In this document: piece by piece, positions 1 to 13,009 of the stretch
How positions within the stretch are numbered: position 1 is the first letter of the stretch
Layout: each line of letters starts with the position of its first letter
Origin: Pezizomycotina sp. ARF18
Taxonomy: Eukaryota; Ascomycota
DNA length: 64,000 nucleotides
Assembly: GCA_002224055.1 (NCBI GenBank)
Contig: AZLU01000114.1
Location: forward strand, 62,001 to 126,000
Reading direction: 5' to 3'
The notes under the pieces: generated by a model
The model's database searches: none
The model's input: the letters and a program-made list of their open reading frames with translations, nothing else
What the model was told of the DNA's origin: nothing
Program-made: the position numbers and the translations under genes

Positions 1-1899
1 CCTCCTCCTTATTTGAGAAACTTGTTTATCGCTCCAGATAAACAAAATATATCTCCCCCTTAGGTGGAGTTTTTGATCTTGATTGCAATACTTTGCAAAC
101 AACTCTTGCTCCCTCATTTTCCACAGAATGAAATATTTCGGGGGTTACCGTTCGCTTTTCTTTGAGCAAAAAAAAAAAAATTCTCTTGAGACTTAAAACC
201 CCCTTGCTTAAGTCGTGCGTTTTTCTTCAGGCGATCTGCCAACACTGTCTTTCTCCTTTCTTTTCGCTTGAGCAATATATCCTTCGGTATCAATCTTCGG
301 AGACGACAAAATCAATAAGATATTGTTCGAAAGAGCAGTATCAAATACTCATACTAGAGGATTTTTCAGCCTATGCTGGCTGCGTGTCCGGTGACCCGGT
401 CTTTAGTCCTCTTGATCTCTTGAGAAAGCAGGAATTAAAGGACGCGACGTCTTTCCTTGGTATCTTTTTCCGTCACGCTAGCCTAAAATCGTGGAGCTAA
501 CGGTTACTGCTATCGCTATCGCTCGGCAATTTTCCTATCGTGTCTTTACCGGTCCACAGACAAGACCCACTGGTAAAAAAGACACGAAAATAATATCTCG
601 ATGTGCATGCCAGTCTTAGTCTCCACATTACGCGAAAGAGGCTGTCGCGATCGGAAAACTCTGTTTTAACCTACGTCCCCTACTGGCCGAGAAGATTTTA
701 TAACTGACAAAAAGTCCAACTATGAAGAGCGCCTCTCGTGATCCTTGCTTTTCCCAACTAAACAAAGGGTCTTTTTACTTATTCAGTTGATTTTCTCTCT
801 ATCCCTGCTCTCAACCCTATCGCGAGGAGTTGCTTTTCACCGGCAGTTCTTGCCTTTTTGTTCGGAACGTGTTATCTGAACCAGCTTGGTTTAGAGTCAA
901 CCTATTTTTTTTTTCTTTTTGCCATCTGGGTTGGTCAAAAGGGCCTCTTTTTGACAGCCTCAACGCATGAGAGCTTGATGAAAAAGGGTTTTGATAGGCG
1001 CTCTTAAATCCTCTCACTTCACCTGTCGCTCTCGTTCGCTTGGCTCCCATTTCCGGGCCGAGAGGCTCAAACAGGCGAAAATCTTATAAGGCTACAACCT
1101 ACAAACCTAAATAAGAACAGATGGGGGAGCTATTCTTTTTTAGAGCCATTTTGTGCTCTCGCGCCGCGTGACGTTTCGAAATTCACGCGTTATTCCATTT
1201 TTTCTGGGGAGCATGTGGAGACCGGTTACGACAGACGAGGCCTAAGGGACTCTTCGGACAGCGAATGGTCGCAGCTGACGGCGGCTACTAAAAGAGAGCC
1301 TGCGAATCATAGTTTCGAAATAAAGTATCAAGATGATCAAAGAAAATACACGGTAATATTGATCATGAATACGGCGGTCGTGATCGATGATTCGCTGATC
1401 TTGGAATGTTCCCAAGCACTTGGCCTCTTAATATTTGAATGTCCCATTGGCGCTAACTAAATTAAGTACTTGCTAAACAGGTTGAGCAATAAGCTCTAAG
1501 ACTGGGTAGTCTCGTAGGCTCTCAGACTAGCGCGGGCAATAAAAGGTTAACAACACGCCCCGGAGCTCCAGAAATTATTTTCTATTTATCAGGAGGGTCT
1601 ATGAGACTGCTTTAGTTTCTCGCATGTGAAGAAGGACTGGGTAAGAGAAGCAAAGCCCAAACATCTTTTTCTGATCTTAGACCTACTTAAGTACTTACTT
1701 TTTTACTATTAATAATATTAATTTTACTTAAAAAAAAGGATCTTAAAAAGGATCCCAAAAATAGATTTTAAAATAGATCCCAAAAAGGATCCCATAATGG
1801 ATCTTCTATATAAAAAAACGATCCATTTATAGGATTTATTATTCGATCTATTGTGGGATCTACTAAATGATCCATTAAACCTGGATCCATTACTATTAC
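1..1899. other. gene-free left end
   Basis: No conserved protein is recognisable on either strand. The open frames present (for example 162-500 plus and 1215-1460 plus) show no motif I know and no convincing splice structure. The right part holds a GGATC-rich repeat and a GTAG microsatellite, annotated separately. Confidence 0.5.
1738..1888. repeat. AT-rich block with recurring GGATC/GATCC words
   Basis: Within about 150 bp the words GGATC, GATCC and AGATC recur roughly every 10-20 bp in both orientations, separated by A-rich spacers. The spacing is irregular, so this is a degenerate simple repeat rather than a clean satellite. A related GGATA/GGATC A-rich stretch lies at about 4297-4352. 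Confidence 0.6.
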
Positions 1900-3379
1900 T
1901 TAAGTATACGTAGAGGTAGGTAGGTAGGTAAGGTAGGTGGGTATACTTCGTCGAGAATGCTGAATATGTGAAGAGCATTTTTCAGGTGGAGTGTATGAGC
2001 ACTTCCACATCCTCTTTGACGATATCCTTGACCACTCTAGCACGTTTTTCGCGTCTAGGAACACAGACCTTGAAAAGGTCCTGTTACTCCCGTCAGTAGA
2101 GAACGAGAGAGACCCGCCACAATTCATTCCCACCCACTGCCCGTTTTGGTCAAAAAGCCATCCTCCCGAGTCACCGCGAGCTATGGAGACATCGGGGGCG
2201 TGGTCCAAGAACCTGAGAGCAAAGCGGCCAGCATTCTTTCCCCTAGTTCCTCGAGAAAGGCGTGGCCGTCATCGGCGACTGTTCCCGGAGAGCTGCCCGA
2301 TATCGTACCAGTACGGTGACCTTATCTCCAACGGAGGCTGTGTTCCACCCTGTTACACCTTCAATAAACGGGCAAAGAAATCGGATCCGGCAACGAAATG
2401 ACTATCGCCCCACCGTTCCTCGTCTACCTCTATGACGGCCAGGTCACGCAATTTACGCACTCCGTTTTCGAAATAACCTCCCCACTTAGCACCAATACAA
2501 TCTCCATAAAACAACTTGGTCGGGTCGTCCTTGAGAAGATCATCAATATCGACGTTAGCTTTCGCTAATGTAGCCTCGACGCTCGCGGGTAGATTGCCCT
2601 TGGTAATCCTGCTGAGATTTTGCTCCTTAAGCAAACTCAATTTGAAGATGCTAGGGCAATATACGTCTTCTAAGCTCCCATCCATTATTTGAGGAAGACA
2701 ATCCTTCCTCTTCCCTTCTCAAAAAACAGATGGCCAACGGTCACTGCATAAAACTTCCCCGACTCTCTTCGCAACAGTCCTCCAAGCGTCGATGAGAGGG
2801 ATAGTTTCCTCCCACCAATTGCGGCTCCACATCCCGGCTTTTTTCATAATAGGGCTTATCGCCGGCAGCACCGACATGAGATTCGAAGGCCCTTGCGCGA
2901 ATACAATTGGAAGTGAATTGATTTGCTCGGGGATCCTGATATTACTTGCATCTCGGACAACTACGACTATGGATGAACGGCCACTGACGGTGTCGACAAA
3001 CGTTAAAAAACCACTGTTCACCGATCGTTCTAAGGTATGCTGCTAGGTGAAGAGAAGCTGCCTTGTAATCCTTGATTACATCTTCATCCGCGGGGTGATA
3101 AGACATAGGCGGGGGAATCTCAACCCCTGAGAGATGACAGGCAGGTCCAGAGGAAGGCTGACCAGGTCAAACCGTGGTCGAGGAACAGGAGGATCGTCGT
3201 ACACTCGGGTTCTTCGGGGAGAGAAGCAATTCGACACCGAGAAGAGCCGGAGAAAGCTCTCCCTGTTTGCGCTTAAGGGGAGAGGACACCTGCAGTATCC
3301 GTGATAGCATCGCTGGGGTTGAAACCCGCTCACCAGGATGGTAGCGGGTCTGGGAGGCAGGTGTCGAAGGCGCTGACAT
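1900..3379 (-). CDS. orphan protein with trypsin-like GDSGG motif (frame interrupted)
   Basis: The minus strand holds consecutive coding-like segments. They run from an MSAPSTPASQ start (3379), through a Ser/Pro-rich N-terminus, a middle segment around 2719-3021 (with VDTVSGRSSIVVVV), a segment at 2353-2685 with DLAVIEVDEERWGD, and a C-terminal segment at 1900-2208 containing RGDSGGWLFD. GDSGG is the motif around the catalytic serine of trypsin-fold proteases, and AVIEVDEE upstream could supply the Asp region. This resembles the degenerate trypsin-like modules of fungal orphan and NLR-associated proteins; that family link is inference. The segments lie in different frames with no obvious introns at every switch, so small indels are likely. 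A neighbouring frame near 1990 gives a shorter, perhaps truer, C-terminus. Confidence 0.5.
1910..1941. repeat. GTAG tetranucleotide microsatellite
   Basis: About eight imperfect GTAG/GTAA units lie in 32 bp just downstream of the GGATC-rich block. They overlap the end of the longest reading of the GDSGG gene, which suggests that gene really ends before this point. Confidence 0.75.
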
Positions 3380-4903
3380 CGCTCGAGTACTTTTATTCGT
3401 GGATATGAGAGAGGGGGAAAAAATGACAGATGAACGGGTAATTATCTTCTTTTTATTTCAAAATGCTTAAACAGCCAACCCATCTTCTCTAATTTGCTAT
3501 CTCTTTTTAGTTTCGTGAACGATGGTCACGAAGGGAGAGACGTCGAACACAAAAAAACAACGGTTTTTTGGGGGGTTTACAGGTACGGAACGCAAACAAA
3601 AACCTCGTACTGGCAGGGGCGGACAAGGACGGTGCTTCGATCTGAGAGTATTGCAAAACTTTATTCAAAGTTTTCTTCGATGCGGCGTGGAGTCGCTATC
3701 CGAATTTAGGAACCTTACCATCCCGAAAATATCCCCTAGATATTACTAGTTGATCGCGTTAAGATCGGATTCTAAATAACAGAGACGGGAGCGAATTGTC
3801 TCCGCTAGACTCTGAGGAGGTATGTCCCTCCTTTGCGTCTTTCTTTGTCTCCCCTCTTTTCTTTCTCCCCTTCTTTCTTTCTTTTTTTCCCCCTCTTTTT
3901 TTGCCGTTTATTTGAAATGGATTGACGATCTCGCCGAAAACACCACTTTTGAGCAGTATCCAGCAATTCTTTTATGGGTTTTCATATAACCGAAAATCCA
4001 CCAAAGATCGTTATACTGGTGAAAATCCTATCTCTTCAAGGAATTGAAAAACAGGAAAGCAGATGCACCTCTCTCCTCCGAGAAGCTTTCAGTTGACGAA
4101 TGCTCCATCACGAAAGGCAGCCCTGCTATACGTCTATTGCCGCGTTCGGTAATTTATTTTTTGGTGTATAAATTCAAAGATAAACGCAGTCCTTAAACAC
4201 CGAGAAACTGGGTTGCAGGCCCTCGTCGGATTTGTACTCTTCTGGGAAAAAAGCCTAGGAGAGGGTTCCAAAAAAAAAAAAAAAATAAGAAAAAAAGGGA
4301 TAAAAAAAAGGATCAAAAAAGGATAAAAGACAGGATAAAAAAAGGATAAAAAGAAAGAAAAAGCTCTTTAGTTTTTATTTATTTTATTTTATTTTATTTT
4401 ATTTTATTTTATTTTTGGTAGGCCTCGTTGACGTCGCGGCGATGAATATTTTTTGCACTTGATACATCTTGGAAGAACCGGGTTTGAGTATTTACTGATT
4501 TCGGCGGAGAGGAAACGGGCTCACCGAGATTTTTTTTTTTTTAATTATGATGTTCGGGCCGTTGGAATTTCCCTGTTTACTAGCTACGCCGATGCAGTTA
4601 ATTAAACTGTAGTATAATGGGACATCGAGTGGTATTTGTTGATCGGTTTCTGTAATTATAGAGCTACTGGTAAGGCTGTATCAACATGTGCGGCAGGCAA
4701 TTCAACACGTGAAAGTGTTCAACATGCATGCTGTTTACTTTAATATTATATATACTTACGTATTTACATATATTTCTTTTCTAAACTTTAGATCTGCAAT
4801 ATATCATAAGTTGTAAATGCTTTTAGGTATATATAAACTCCTCTAAAAAACCACTTTTATAAATTCCAAAAAACAAAAAAAAAAAAAAGGAAGAGAATTG
4901 TTT
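3380..4903. other. intergenic region, no gene seen
   Basis: This lies between the divergently placed 3' end of DCC1 and the 5' end of the GDSGG gene. It contains pyrimidine-rich tracts near 3840-3905, an A-rich GGATA/GGATC stretch (about 4270-4352) and an ATTTT microsatellite. Open frames here (3494-3749 plus) have no recognisable motif. Confidence 0.5.
4381..4415. repeat. (ATTTT)7 microsatellite
   Basis: Seven uninterrupted ATTTT units, preceded by a T-rich stretch. Confidence 0.9.
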
Positions 4904-6618
4904 TTATTTCTTAAACCGATCGTGCCATTTCCTGGCACTCGCCTTCGCAGCCGTCGTCGTATTCGACGCAGCCTCCGCCGGCGCTTTAACCGCGGGAGCT
5001 GCGGCGGCGGCGGTTGCTAAGCCCGTGATCTGGATCGACCCTGCTTCTTTGGGATCGTAGTACGGCTGTTTGAATAGGTGATATCGAGTCAGTTATGCGT
5101 AAGTGTAGTGAGTTCATAGAATTAAGGTTAGATAGGGAAAGGGTTATAAGGTAGTGTTCTCGTGAGAATCGTAAGTTTTTTTTTTTTTTTTGGTACGACA
5201 ACGCACGCGGAAGGGAGGACAAGAAGGATATTTGAACAAAAATAGTAATGATGTTGGTTGTGGCAAATAGACGAGAAAGAGAGTAACATAACATGAGAGG
5301 TGAAGGACGGTTTAGGCTTTGAAAAGCAAGTAAGAAAAGTTTGTGAAATATTTTGTTATTTACCTCGATGAGCGCGATGTCCACCGTATCAGTGCATTCC
5401 TCCGGTGAGGAGGTTTTCCAGAGTTCCAGGAAGTCCGACTTTGTGATTTTCTTGCCCTGTGATATTAGAAGTGTTAAGGATTAGCATGGCGTGCTTGCAT
5501 ATCTAAAGGCTTTTTGGTCCTTTTTACTCTCCGAAAGGATGAAGGATAAGTAATTACCTTGTGCGCCTCCAGCAGCTGTTTCCCGACCCAAACCGCAGCC
5601 TTCTTTGGATCGATTCGCCACGCTACGGTTTCATTCCGAAAAGAAGGATCAGTAAACGTAGTTTCTCGTGTAACAGCAATGAAACCCTTAATGATGGTAT
5701 TTGTGAACATAGAATAAGAAGAAAAAAAGAGAAAAAAAAAAGAAAAAAGAACCCACAGATACTACCATCCTCCCCGACAACTTTCTCCGCGACGCTCCTA
5801 ATAACCACTTTCGCACCTTCCTCCGGCCAGCCTTCGTCCTTATCCATCGCCTCGACGATATCCGACATACCTACCCCGTCCGGGTTGAATACTTTTAATC
5901 CGAACTCCATGCTACCGCGTACTACCTCCTTGAATACCCTCAGCGCCGAGTCCGCGGATAACTTCATCGCCCAATCCCCACCGACCTCGAACGCGCCGCT
6001 GTCCTCCCATATTTGCGAAAACTCTGCGTCGGATACGGGTACCGCACGACCTATATCTTCTTTAGACATACCATCCGCCGGTTTCGCGCCGACGTATTCG
6101 GGGCCGGTGTAAACACCCAGCAGCGAGTTTACTTGAGCTGCAGCGGCCGCTGTGGACTTTTGCGCGATGAGCTCGAGGTATGCGCCGCAGGTTGATGTTA
6201 TCGCGACTCCCTGTTTCGGTATACTATCGTTATCCGCGACGTCTTCGTCGTCGGAATCCGTAGAGGGTTTTTGGAAAGTGACGAGGGTGGGTTGTAGGAG
6301 GAACATCGCGTTTGAGGTGTGCACGTTGCGGATCTGGTAGGTTTCTGTTGCGGTGCAGAGGTACGCGTTGGGCGTCGCGTTGGGGCCTGAGGGGGCTTTG
6401 ATCTTGAGGCTGTGGAAAATATTGCTGTCAGTATACATTTTGTGTAGTGGAGAATGCTGTGGGTGTCTGGTTTACATTGGCTTGTCGGAGCCGTTTTGGT
6501 CGTTCGTCGCGTTTTCTATCAGCGAGACGAGGGACGGTGGTAGCTCCATTAGCCGGACGGGAGCTTGGTCGTAGGAGTAGACCAGCGGCATCGAGAACTC
6601 TGCGTCTTGGGTAGACAT
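4904..6618 (-). CDS. dcc1: sister chromatid cohesion protein DCC1
   Basis: DCC1 is a subunit of the alternative clamp loader Ctf18-Dcc1-Ctf8-RFC, which loads PCNA at replication forks and promotes sister chromatid cohesion in the nucleus. The start is MSTQDAEFSMP at 6618. Exon 1 ends at 6476, and a 66-bp intron (6410-6475) joins it to the long exon 2, giving KPILKIKAP across the junction. Exon 2 carries the DCC1 core (SLKIKAPSGPNATPNAYLCT, then RNVHTSNAMFLLQPT). Later exons give WRIDPKKAAVWVGKQLLEAH, GKKITKSDFLELWKTS and a C-terminus ending RKWHDRFKK, typical of the family. Donors GTAATTAC and GTAAATAAC bound the inner exons. The Ala-rich stretch before the end is low complexity. The gene reads through without clear frame errors, unlike its neighbours. 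Confidence 0.9.
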
Positions 6619-7919
6619 TTTGGTCGAATTGCAAAGCTTCCGCTGCTACAGCTAGCTGCACGAGAAGCTAATGTGCTAAGGAAGCTGCGATGGAAGACAG
6701 CAATGAGCGAGTGTGTTGGTTGCTGTTTTGCGTTCCCGACTGAGACAAGAAGATGCTCGAAGATGGAAAGTGGGCGAAAGTAGCCCCACTCGAAATGGTT
6801 ACAAAAATAGATCCCAGATAGCAACGGGGGGGATGGATATAACTGCGCGGTACAGCAACAACAACAAAAAAGTAAATAAAAAATTAAACTGCGAATAGAA
6901 TAAAGTAGAAAAATATATATGTAAATTATTTTAACATCACGGTCTTGATTTTTTTTTTTTTTTTTTTTTTTTTTTATATATATATAATAAAGTTGCTCTA
7001 ACGATTGTGTATACCTCAGTCTTTCCTGATAATTACCTCATTTTTTTTCTCTCTCTATCGATTGTGATTCCATTCTTTCAATCTCTGATTTGCTGCGATT
7101 TGCCCCTCAAATCAGCTCCACCACTATCATTTTTTATCGATACCACAATCGCTCGACGGACGATACTTATAGCGGGACCCGAATATTTACCCTCGGCTCT
7201 TGTTGGTCAAGAGAAACGATCAACGATCAACGAGAAACGAGAAACGAGAAACGAAGCTAGAAAACGTTTACGATCTCTGTTTTATAGAACAAGAGGAATG
7301 AAAGACGGATATGTGTTCATGAATGCGCTCGAGACGATTTATGAGAGATCCCATGAAGAAAAGAAGTAAGCTGAAAATATAAAGAGCGAACGAATTTCTA
7401 CCCCCCCAAAAAAAATAAATAAAAAAATAAAAATAAAAATAAAAAAAGCCTGCAAGCAAAAATAAATAAATCAACCTAAAGATCACGAATTTCGATTCCT
7501 CAACTCAACTTATAGAATTAATGTCAAGTAATTAAAAGACAAAATCATTCACTTTTATCGGGATATTTCCCCTTTCTCTTCAGAATACCAAGTGCTATTA
7601 TCATTATCGCGATGCCTTAAAAGCTTTCCCGGGTTTCATGCAATCGAACGTCTACATCTATTTTATCTTCCACATCTGCTATCCTTGCCTTGCCACTGTT
7701 GAGCCTCTCTTTCTGTTTGCGTTGTTCCTTCTCAAGTACCGCAGCAGTATCCACTTTTCCACCATTGAGCATACTTATCGCAACCAATTGGAGCTTTTCA
7801 CGACACGCTAAACGGTACTCGGGAAGCTGCGAGAATAGGATAGCAGCCTCACGAAAAATAAAGGAACTCGAAACCTGCCAATCTCCAACCCCCTCAAATG
7901 GTGGACGATCGCGATAACT
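6619..7919. other. intergenic region between DCC1 and RhoGEF starts
   Basis: The region lies between divergent genes and so should hold both promoters. It contains a T27 run at 6949-6975 followed directly by (TA)n, and A-rich stretches at 7409-7450. No conserved coding segment was found. The 5' exon of the RhoGEF could extend upstream into 7690-7917. Confidence 0.5.
6949..6987. repeat. T27 tract followed by TA repeat
   Basis: An uninterrupted run of 27 T is followed by ATATATATATAA. It is one of at least a dozen long homopolymer tracts in the window. Confidence 0.9.
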
Positions 7920-10900
7920 TTGACCTCTCTACCTACGGCCGACCGTGAAAGTAAAAACTACACCAGTAAAGATGGCGAACGTATCGCCACTGCTGCCCTC
8001 GATTGGGCCTCACCATCAGCTCTTCATCACACCCCAGATTCGATGCTCACCCAGGTCTTCGTTTTCTTTTTACCTTACTCGGGGACATCGTCTCGGGTCG
8101 ACGCGCACGTCTTCTCTGCATGCGGACTCGCAACCTACAACCGCCTCACGATAGACCCGTCGTCGCAATTTTACTCGGCGGTAGAGCACATGCCCGTACA
8201 CAGGCAGGAATCGGAGCCGCACAGGATACTCGCGTTCGTCATGGCCAAGTACTTTTCGGAGCTTACCGTCGGCGTAAAAGCGCACGTCCTAGCCACGGCG
8301 GGGATATCGTCCGGCACTTCCTTGGTTCCCTTCAACGAAGCGCACGCCGGCCAGGTGGCCGCAAAGCTGGTCCACATCGAAAGCGGCGGTGTGGCCAAGG
8401 ATATCCTGTCGGGCCTCGAGGAGCGGTACCTAAAGTCGCTCGACTTTGACGTCGTGCTGCACGAGACGGACGTCCGGACGAAGCTCCACAACACGCGGAT
8501 AGTCGAGCTGCTGGGGAAGAGGATGCAGCAGCCTCGGCGAAGCTGAAGCGGCAGTCGTCGCGGGCAAAACCGAAAGCTCCGCAGGTGCAACAGCACAATC
8601 CGGACCAGAGCAAGTTGAGCGCCAGGTCGAGGAGCTGATAACCACGGAGGTCTCTTATGTCGCGAAGATCGACGCTTTCTTTCAAGATTTTATTTTACCT
8701 GAGAGGAGGAGGTCTACTGCACGACCTGATAGGGATCCTGACTGAAGACCTTGGAGACGCTGTTTCCTCATTGTCTCGATGACATCCTCGACCTAAACTC
8801 CAAGTTCTGCGACGCTTTGAGTTCGGCTTCGCATGAAGGGCTGGACGCGGTTGCAGATGTCTGCTTGTCGCATGTGAGCTTTCTTCTGCACCTTGTTAAA
8901 ATGAAGTTTGAGACTGCGGAAGCTAAACTTAAACTTTCTTCAGTTCCCCCAATTTAAAGGGCCGTATACGAAGTACATTGAGCTTAATCCGGCGTATTCG
9001 GGACCGTTACCTCGACTTCTTAAGGAAACACTACGTTTGCGAAGCGTGTAGAGGTAAGGTTCAAAGACCCTGACTATTTAGATGGTGTTCGCTAATCAGC
9101 AAATTTTAGTCGACTGGAGAGCAAAACTACGGTCACTGCTTATTGAACCGGTACAGCGGCTGCCGCGTTATAGTTTATATATTGATGGTATGGACAGATT
9201 ATCTCATTGATTGCCTCTTCTCCGCCGTGGACTCGGAAGCTAAATATCCTTATAGTTATAACCAAGAACTTACCGCTAGATTCGCCTATCATTGCGAAAC
9301 TTACCCAGGCGCGCCTGATCATTGAAGATATTTGCGCCCTACAGAGCGGACCGTCATCTGAAAAATCCTCCATAGCCAGCAAATTAGCATCTTTCATCTC
9401 TGGATGGCCAGCGAACCTAAGACCGGCAGATTGATAGAAGCGGCCGACTGTATGGATGTCATGGCGCCATTTTCAGACGGAGCTGAGCAGGTCCCCACCA
9501 CATTACTGCTGTTTCCTGATATATTAGCCATCGTCCGTCGAACGAAGCCGACGAGTCTCAAAGCTCAAGGAATAATCGCGGAACTCGATAGACCTGTGTC
9601 AATGGCAGCAAATGCAATAAGAAGAGATGTTGCCGAGCTTCAGTTCGCTGGTTGGACGAACCTGTCGAATATCCGTCTTTCTCAGTCTTCCGACGGCCGT
9701 ACACTTTGGATGCTAACAACTAAAGAGTTATTCGACAACTGGGATGTTCGGATCGGCCCGATCGCCTTCGAAAGCTTGTTTTAAGTACTCAATGGGAAAC
9801 TAAGGCCGGTGGATTTATTGAAGAAGCCATGAAAGCTAGAATAGAACTCAAGTCAGATGTTTCGGAGCTGAGGATGACGAACAATGGTTTGGACCTTTGG
9901 AGTTCCGTTTACACGATGGATAACTACAGGAAAGAGAAGCAACGCAGCGGTGTTCTTTTACGCATTGGTACCAACGAGGGCAGCTTGAGCCAGGAAGATA
10001 AATGTGTGGAAATTATGGGATTCGCCACGCATCAAGGAAATGGAAAGATCAGGTAAGATTTCTTCTTTGTGTTTCCTATTCCGCTTGACTAACTGGCATG
10101 TATAGATTCGATATTAAGGCCATTGGACACATCCATTATACGGAGACTATATCGGAAGATGACTTCATGGATATATTTAGCAAAAGAAGTATTTAAACCC
10201 CTTCTCCCTGACAGTTTGTCAATGACTTGTCTAATGCTATTGTATCTGTAGTCTGCCACGTATTTGAGAAGCATTGTCAACCCAGTCATGCGCCGTTAAC
10301 TCCTGCGCTCGTTGGCTCGTACAGGAGACTTCTACGTTCAATCAACATCCAACCGCCTTCTGAAAGCGAATCAAAGCTTTCCAAATTCCGAGCCCTTCCC
10401 CAGTTAAACTAATCTCTAAAGTGATAGGCTCCGCTTCGACAGCCCCATACTGAAGAGGTCGTCGATTTCTGAATCGGCGCCCAATTTATTTAAGAGATCT
10501 TCAATATCGGCGGAATTGACGACGAGCCTTAACGTGACTCCTACGGTCCTGGAACGGTCCCACAGCGTGATTTACAAATCTGAAGCCATGGAGGACGACA
10601 TTGAGACTCGCATGCAGCGCATAACGATCGTTGCGGGGTTCGGAGGCGAAGAAGAAACCTACCACAAACGATTGGAAAGGAGCTTCGAGGCTTTCGCGCT
10701 CGGGATAGAAGTAAATTTGATTAACAAGCCGGACATGACCAGGCTCAAGAACCGCCACAATGCCGATGAGATGGCGGTCACGGATTTGATTAATATTCTG
10801 CTGAAGGAGCCTAGCAGACATGCCGCCGCGAAGGCCGCAACGCTTGATGTTTTGTTCGCCGCATTCGAAAGATTTATAAGGACGTCTTGGAGGGACAGCA

Positions 10901-13009
10901 TGGGCGATATTACGACTTTCCACGCGATGATGGATCTCCAAGGACGACAGGCTACTTTGTTTCCCGGCGACTTTGAGGATTACTTCAAGGATTACTTGGC
11001 CGAATTGACACCGCAGAATCGACGAGGACTCAAGAATCTTATCGGTCTGCTCTTTAGGATTCGTAAACACATCAAAAATCCTACTGATAGGGCCCTGATA
11101 ACCGAGGCGTTCGCAGAACTACTGGTCGAGGATCTAGCGATGACGAACACTACGGCAGCGGACAGTTTCAATACTTTACTGGAGTATCTCGTCCAGGATA
11201 AGGACACTCTCTTCAACGGTGAGTACAAGAAGTCGAAGAGGCGTAGGAGGAGTCCTACCCGACGTATGCCGTTGCTGCTCGGAGAGGAACAATTACAACA
11301 GTACTTCCAGCAGAACAAAGACGAAGATGAACCGACGCAACAACAACAACCAGTTCAGGAGAAGCATTCGACGACCATGATGGAGAAAATGAACAATCTT
11401 TCTCTCAGCTGGTCGAAGAAGCTTAGCCACAAACTCAGCCGGAGCCATTTGCCTGACATTTTTGTGAACGATGATGATGCTGCAGATAAACCACACGTCG
11501 GCGGCGAAGGGATCCCGCTCGGACCCGCGGCCCTCAAGCGTGCGAAATCGGCGTCGGTTCAGACTACAGTTTCGTCGACGTCGTCTTCGCTGAAGAGGCG
11601 TTTAGGTTACCGGTCCACAAGTCCTTCGATTCGAAGAACGACCCGGACAGCGGCGGAACCAGCAAGTCCGTCTGGCGAGCTCTTAGCAAGAAGGGAGAAA
11701 AGGAACGACCGGAGTCTCCCGGAAGGCGTGCTTTGGAGAGGAGCAGGTCCACGGATATAGATGGCAGAGTAGCTAACAACCAGAAGAGACCAATGTCAAG
11801 AGACAGACCTAGCGTGAATGGTCTTAATGGGACCCCGCTCGGCAGCAGTAGAACTTCTAACTATGGTACCCTGGAGCCTATAGCCGGTTCGCCGGCTCCC
11901 GGAACCCCCGTCGGTAACGATAGCGCTTTGCAGACCCGAGTGCGTCCAGGAAGAAGAGGAGGAGCTCGCTCGGCGACCTGCAGCCGTTGGCGCCGGATTC
12001 ACCCGCACCAACGTTCCAGAAGCCAGACGGTACGCCGGTGAAACCCCCGACCGTACTCGATAACAAACCTCACTTGAAGGAGAATATTGGAAACAATAAA
12101 CCGCTCCCACGCCTCATACCCGACAAGGCCCTCCCGCTGCCTAGTAGCCCCACGCCGACGACGCCGAGGCCCAGCAATGTCGCCAGCCTCCGGGAGAGGT
12201 TCAACAGCAGCAGCGATTCGAGCGCTAGGGATAGTATCTCCAGCCAGAGCACCGCCAGGAGTAGTATTTCCAGCCAGGGCACAGCGAGGGATAGCATTTC
12301 GAACAACAGCAGGGAAGATACCCCCGACGAAATGTTCCCCGAAATCAAACCGCTCAACCTCCGCTTCAGCATGCAATCCCCGTCGAAGCTGCGGGAGCGC
12401 CTCGAACGGGAGAAGAAAGAAATTGCGGGCACGGAAGGAAACCTGCAGTCCGAACTCGCTAAGATCGGAGAAGAAATGTCGCAGCTCCGCACCCGCAGCC
12501 GCCCCAGCGTTCGCAACCGCGGTAAAAGCGAGAGTACAGGGGGTGATAACGACGTCAAGCGCGTCACCGAGAAGATCGCGACGCTGGAGTCTACCTTGCG
12601 CACTACGTTCAGGGATATGTCGAAGAAGTACGAGACGCTCAGCGAGGACGTCAAATCTGCGATCGCGTCGAAGGACGAACAGGTAAAAGGTCTCGACCGC
12701 CTTTACCGTGACCTGAGCGACGAGAATGATGTATTGTTTGAGAGGTTCAACGATGAGCTTGGGAAGGTTGCGATAGCGCTGAAGTCGACGGACGGCGAGA
12801 AGAGGCTCATGGAACTGCTTAAGAAGTCGATGGAGGAGCAGGCGAAATTGAAGAGGGAGAATACGTGAGTTGACCCTTTCTTAATCTTGCTTCTTCTTTT
12901 CTGCTGGTTTAGAGTGATTCTAGTTTTTCTTTACTGACTGAAGGGGGAATTATACAGTAAACTCAAGAAGGAGAACTTCGAGCTCAAGACCAGACTTGGT
13001 CTCAAATAA
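7920..13009 (+). CDS. large RhoGEF: DH, PH, RhoGAP-like region, coiled coil
   Basis: This is a predicted guanine nucleotide exchange factor for a Rho-type GTPase in polarity or cell-wall signalling. The N-terminal segment (about 7990-8530) carries AYNRL-type features such as LATYNRLTIDPSSQFY. The DH domain starts near 8620 (VEELITTEVSYVAKIDAFF); after a short intron ending at about 9109 it continues with the hallmark LLIEPVQRLPRYSLYIDGMD (9131-9190). A PH-like region follows (about 9400-10150; TLLLFPDILAIVRRTKP). A RhoGAP-like helical region lies at 10516-11300. A basic Ser/Pro-rich linker then leads to a C-terminal coiled coil (12366-13009) with YRDLSDENDVLFERFNDELG. The last intron (about 12867-12957) gives ENTKLKKENFEL and the end RLGLK. 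At least four frame changes occur within conserved blocks (for example 8540, 8740, 9780, 11750), probably indels. The exact start is uncertain. Confidence 0.8.

Noticed and set aside
1738-4352. CRISPR-like or satellite array from repeated GGATC words
   Set aside because: Spacing and unit length are irregular and the host is eukaryotic; it is a degenerate simple repeat.
11999-12654. Long minus-strand frames opposite the RhoGEF C-terminus
   Set aside because: Shadow frames of GC-rich coding sequence; the plus strand has the conserved coiled-coil end.
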